Of a stretch of 64,000 nt of DNA, positions 61,182 to 64,000 are shown one piece after another. The stretch is from contig NZ_CP099997.1 of NCBI RefSeq assembly GCF_024138145.1, positions 558,001 to 622,000 of the forward strand, read 5' to 3'. This DNA comes from Natronosalvus halobius. GTDB taxonomy: Archaea > Halobacteriota > Halobacteria > Halobacteriales > Natrialbaceae. The position numbers and the translations under genes are program-made. Under the pieces are notes generated by a model, which was not told the origin of the DNA, did no database searches, and saw only the letters and a program-made list of their open reading frames with translations. The first letter of the stretch is position 1. The number at the start of each line of letters is the position of its first letter.

Positions 61182-62489
61182 TTAGATGATCGACTCCTCG
61201 ACCGACGGACTGACGCTCCCCGTGTGAACGTAGATGCCGACCACCAGGAGGAGACCCGCGAGGAGGGCGATTCCCGCGCTGGCGGCGTACATCACCTCGA
61301 AGCCGACGGTCCTCGCCAGGGGGAGGGCCACCAGGGGACCGAGTCCACCGCCGACGTCCCCGAGCACGTTGTTCGTCCCCATCGCCCGCCCCATTCGGTC
61401 TTCGGGCGTGAGGTCGGCGAGCAGCGCCGTCAGCGGACCGCCCACGCCGCCCTGTCCCGCGCCGATGAGGGCACAGCCGACGACCACGGCGACGAACGAA
61501 CCGGCAAGGGTCAACACCAGGAAGCCGATCGCGTTCAACACCAGGAAGGACACGAGTACGGGAACTCGCGCGCCGACGGAGTCGCTCGCGACGCCGCCCG
61601 AGATGGTGAAGATGGCCCCCATGAGCACGGTAATCGCCATGAGCATCCCCGAGGTTCCCTGCTCCTCGAAGCTGATCGCGTACCCGAGCACGTCGGTCGA
61701 AATGGTCAGCGACTCGGCCCCGAGGTAGAGCACCAGCGTCGAGAACAGGATGCCCACGTAGGCAAAGTAGAGCCCGAAGTTCACGAAACCGACCGTCAGC
61801 GCCGGCACCGTCACCTCGAGATCGAGCGGACTCACCGAGGAGTCACGTTCTTCGACGTGAGTCTCCGGAACCACGGCGTAGGCGATGACGCTCGCTAACC
61901 CGGCGAAGGCCGCCGCCAGAACGAACGCCGTAGAGTTTCCGTACAGTTCGCTGGCGACCCCGCCGAGCACCAGTCCTGCCGGAAACCCGAACGTGATCCC
62001 CGCCCGGACGATGCCCATGCTCGTCCCGCGAGAATCAGCCTCGCTCACGTCCGCGGTGATGGTGTATGCCGTCGCGAACACGAGCGCGCTCCCGACCCCC
62101 CAGAGGACGCGTGCGAGCAGGAACCACGCTTCCGGACTCGAGGAGACGACACCCACCGCCGAACCGAGGGCCGTGTCGGGTCTCGAGGCGTAAATCGCGA
62201 GCACGTATCCGAAGGTGGCTACTCCCTCGATCGCCAGTCCGACGACGAACGGTGTGCGGGTGCCGATTCGGTCTATGAGCACGCCTGCAGGCGCGTTCGC
62301 CACCAGACGCGTCCAGCGGTTCGCCGAAAGGATGAGTCCGACCATGACCGCCGAGATGCCGAGCACCTCGCCGAGGTTCGGCAAAATGGGGAAGACGACC
62401 CCGCCGCCGAAGCCGACGAAGAAGGTACTCACGACGACGGCGAACACGACGCGGCGGGGGCTGGGTTCGGTAGGACTCGAGTTGGGCAC
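61182..62489 (-). CDS. MFS transporter
   Basis: A 435-residue major facilitator beginning with GTG. Twelve helices are likely. The motif A-like loop is NAPAGVLIDRIGTRTPFVVG between helices 2 and 3, and VASDSVGARVPVLVSF is in the second half. VLWGVGSALVFATAYTITAD, VSEADSRGTSMGIVRAGITF and LLADLTPEDRMGRAMGTNNV resemble drug or sugar efflux permeases. The substrate is unknown. Its stop is one base from the UbiA stop. It lies upstream of nothing co-transcribed except perhaps the sequence toward 61182; the mat gene upstream is 124 bases away on the same strand. Confidence 0.88.
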   Translation of the reverse strand: MPNSSPTEPSPRRVVFAVVVSTFFVGFGGGVVFPILPNLGEVLGISAVMVGLILSANRWTRLVANAPAGVLIDRIGTRTPFVVGLAIEGVATFGYVLAIYASRPDTALGSAVGVVSSSPEAWFLLARVLWGVGSALVFATAYTITADVSEADSRGTSMGIVRAGITFGFPAGLVLGGVASELYGNSTAFVLAAAFAGLASVIAYAVVPETHVEERDSSVSPLDLEVTVPALTVGFVNFGLYFAYVGILFSTLVLYLGAESLTISTDVLGYAISFEEQGTSGMLMAITVLMGAIFTISGGVASDSVGARVPVLVSFLVLNAIGFLVLTLAGSFVAVVVGCALIGAGQGGVGGPLTALLADLTPEDRMGRAMGTNNVLGDVGGGLGPLVALPLARTVGFEVMYAASAGIALLAGLLLVVGIYVHTGSVSPSVEESII

Positions 62490-62613
62490 GACGATCGGCT
62501 CGCTATTTCGTTTCGATACACGATCGATGCCGGTTTGGTTCTTGCGAAGGCGGCACTCGAGGATCGAACGCGAGTTCGACGAAGCTGATGAGAAGCGGCG
62601 CGTCCAGGCGCGT

Positions 62614-63819
62614 TCAGAACGTATCCAGCTCGCCGTCGATGACGCGCTGGGTAATGTCGGTCACGTTCGCGAGACCGTCGTCGACGATTGCCTCGATTTC
62701 GGGGCGGACGGTCTCGAGGTCGACGTCGTCTTCGGTGACCACGTGGACGTCGGCGACGTGGGGTTCGTCGATCGGTCGCCCGATCTGGCTCAGGAGGCGA
62801 ACGCGGAGGTCGCGGATGCCGTCAACTTCGCTCACGACGTTCTCGGCGATGTCCGTCGAGAGGAGATTGTAGATCTTACCGATGTGATTGACCGGGTTCT
62901 TCCCGCTCGTGGCCTCCATCGACATCGACCGGTTGGGAGTGATGAGGCCGTTCGCGCGGTTGCCGCGGCCGACGGACCCGTCGTCGCCCTGTTCGGCGGA
63001 GGTACCGGTGACGGTCAGATAGATCGATCCGGCCTCGACGGCGTCGGCGGTGTTGACGTAGACCGAGACGTCGCGGTCGGTGTACTCGCTCGCGACGTCG
63101 GCGACGTACTCACGTACCGACGCGACGGCGTCGACGTAGGCGTCCATGTCCGGAATGTGTTCGTCGATCATCGCCGCGGCGACGGTCACGTCGATGCTGT
63201 CGCCTTCACGCTTGCCCATGATCTTCACGTCCGAGCCGAGGTACGGGTTCTCAGCGGCGAACTCGCGATTGAGTCGCTGCTCGGCGTTGTAGACAATCTG
63301 CTCGGTCTCTGACAGCGGTGCGTGACCGACGCCGAAGCTCGTGTCGTTGGCCATCGGCACCTGCACTTCCTCTTCGCCGAAGACATCCTGCAGGTCGCCG
63401 CTCCCCTCGCCCAGTTTCACGTCGACGACGACTTCCTCGCCGAAGGTGAGTTTGGGGATTTCGGCCTCGAGGTACTCGCGGGCGGCCGTCAGCGCGATGC
63501 GCTCGGTGGGGATGGTCTGGCCCTCGTAGTGTTTGGTCGCGCGACCGACGATCAGGACGTAGATGGGGTCGATGACTTCGCCGCCGCCGAAGGCGGGGGC
63601 GGCCTCGCCGGCGACCAGCTGGGTCTCGTCCGTGTTGAAGTGAAGCACCTTTCCGACCCGGTCGAGGTACTCGCGGGCGAGCGCACTGCCGACGCTCTCG
63701 GCGATTCCGTCGCAGATCGAGTCGGGGTGTCCGATCCCTTTTCGCTCGACGATTTCGACCTCCTGGTCCTCGACCGCTCGGCGGTCGATCCGTTCGACCC
63801 TGATGTTCCGTTCGCTCAT
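62614..63819 (-). CDS. mat: Methionine adenosyltransferase, archaeal type
   Basis: A 401-residue S-adenosylmethionine synthetase of the archaeal family, distinct from bacterial MetK. It reads [20 protein letters not shown], then [20 protein letters not shown] (the ATP/methionine-binding histidine and aspartate region), [20 protein letters not shown] and [40 protein letters not shown] lies in the middle. It makes S-adenosylmethionine from methionine and ATP in the cytoplasm. A TATA-like box 26 bases upstream indicates a leaderless transcript. Confidence 0.96.
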   Translation of the reverse strand: MSERNIRVERIDRRAVEDQEVEIVERKGIGHPDSICDGIAESVGSALAREYLDRVGKVLHFNTDETQLVAGEAAPAFGGGEVIDPIYVLIVGRATKHYEGQTIPTERIALTAAREYLEAEIPKLTFGEEVVVDVKLGEGSGDLQDVFGEEEVQVPMANDTSFGVGHAPLSETEQIVYNAEQRLNREFAAENPYLGSDVKIMGKREGDSIDVTVAAAMIDEHIPDMDAYVDAVASVREYVADVASEYTDRDVSVYVNTADAVEAGSIYLTVTGTSAEQGDDGSVGRGNRANGLITPNRSMSMEATSGKNPVNHIGKIYNLLSTDIAENVVSEVDGIRDLRVRLLSQIGRPIDEPHVADVHVVTEDDVDLETVRPEIEAIVDDGLANVTDITQRVIDGELDTF

Positions 63820-63844
63820 TACCCGAGGTTGCGCTGGGATGGTT

Positions 63845-63850
63845 CTATAA
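63845..63850 (-). promoter_or_regulatory. TATA-like box of mat
   Basis: The minus strand reads TTATAG beginning 26 bases before the ATG at 63819, fitting a leaderless promoter. The rest of 63820-64000 shows no gene. Confidence 0.5.
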
Positions 63851-64000
63851 CTTGCGAAAACGTTGACGGACGGAAATATGCGGCGAGGTTATACACCGAC
63901 AACCGGACCTGTGCATCGTTCGACTGTCGAATACTCGAGTGCTCGCGTCTCACGTAACACCGTGTGCGAGAGTAGAGATGGAAGACCCGTCGAGATCGGT

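Overview
The window is chromosomal DNA of a haloarchaeon (class Halobacteria, most like the Natrialbales). The base composition is GC-rich with many CGA/CTCGAG strings. The proteins are strongly acidic. Secreted proteins carry Tat signals (RRQAL, RRSVL, RRSLL, SRRQYL). Many genes have an AT-rich TATA-like box about 25-30 bases before the start codon and no ribosome binding site, which fits leaderless archaeal transcripts. The block rpl7ae-rps28e-rpl24e-ndk, archaeal-type methionine adenosyltransferase, tmcA and an XPB-like helicase are archaeal.

Layout. 1-5.3 kb: end of a carbohydrate-use cluster, with two overlapping Gfo/Idh/MocA dehydrogenases, a BNR_4-type beta-propeller protein with a lectin-like tail, and decayed gene pieces. 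5.3-10 kb: gene-poor, with a tyrosine integrase overlapping a DUF5805 gene, a SnoaL-like protein and small ORFs. 10-16.7 kb: a redox group read leftward (multicopper oxidase and double-domain SagB-type dehydrogenase, two MDR-family dehydrogenases, a universal stress protein). 16.9-17.8 kb: a deleted Usp gene and an IS200/IS605-derived element without tnpB. 19.1-22.3 kb: a probable sulfane-sulfur module (rhodanese/metallo-beta-lactamase fusion, MFS transporter, divergent HTH regulator) around an 18-bp perfect palindrome. 22.4-37.7 kb: an accessory, decaying zone with a chimeric ORF, a frameshifted amidase, an IS5-type remnant, a second tnpB-less IS605-derived element, a broken NERD/UvrD helicase and a broken MFS gene. 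Set in this zone are intact genes: SOUL protein, nitroreductase, SRPBCC protein, K+ channel, CPA2 antiporter, SHOCT protein and beta-propeller protein. It ends at a tRNA-Glu(CTC).

37.9-64 kb is conserved core: a membrane-anchored HTH protein, MBL hydrolase, superoxide dismutase, the ribosomal/ndk operon behind a long structured leader, tmcA, XPB helicase, grpE, korAB, an etfBA-fixCX operon, an aminotransferase, a Tat-exported subtilase, a UbiA-family protein, an MFS transporter and methionine adenosyltransferase. KorAB makes reduced ferredoxin from a 2-oxoacid. The neighbouring four-gene FixABCX-like complex moves electrons between NADH, quinone and ferredoxin. Together they form a ferredoxin hub.

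I see no CRISPR array, rRNA or recognisable intact defence system. The most system-like candidates are the palindrome-controlled rhodanese/MFS module, the multicopper oxidase-SagB pair, the K+ channel/antiporter pair and the two IS605-derived elements that keep a shared block where an omega-RNA would lie.
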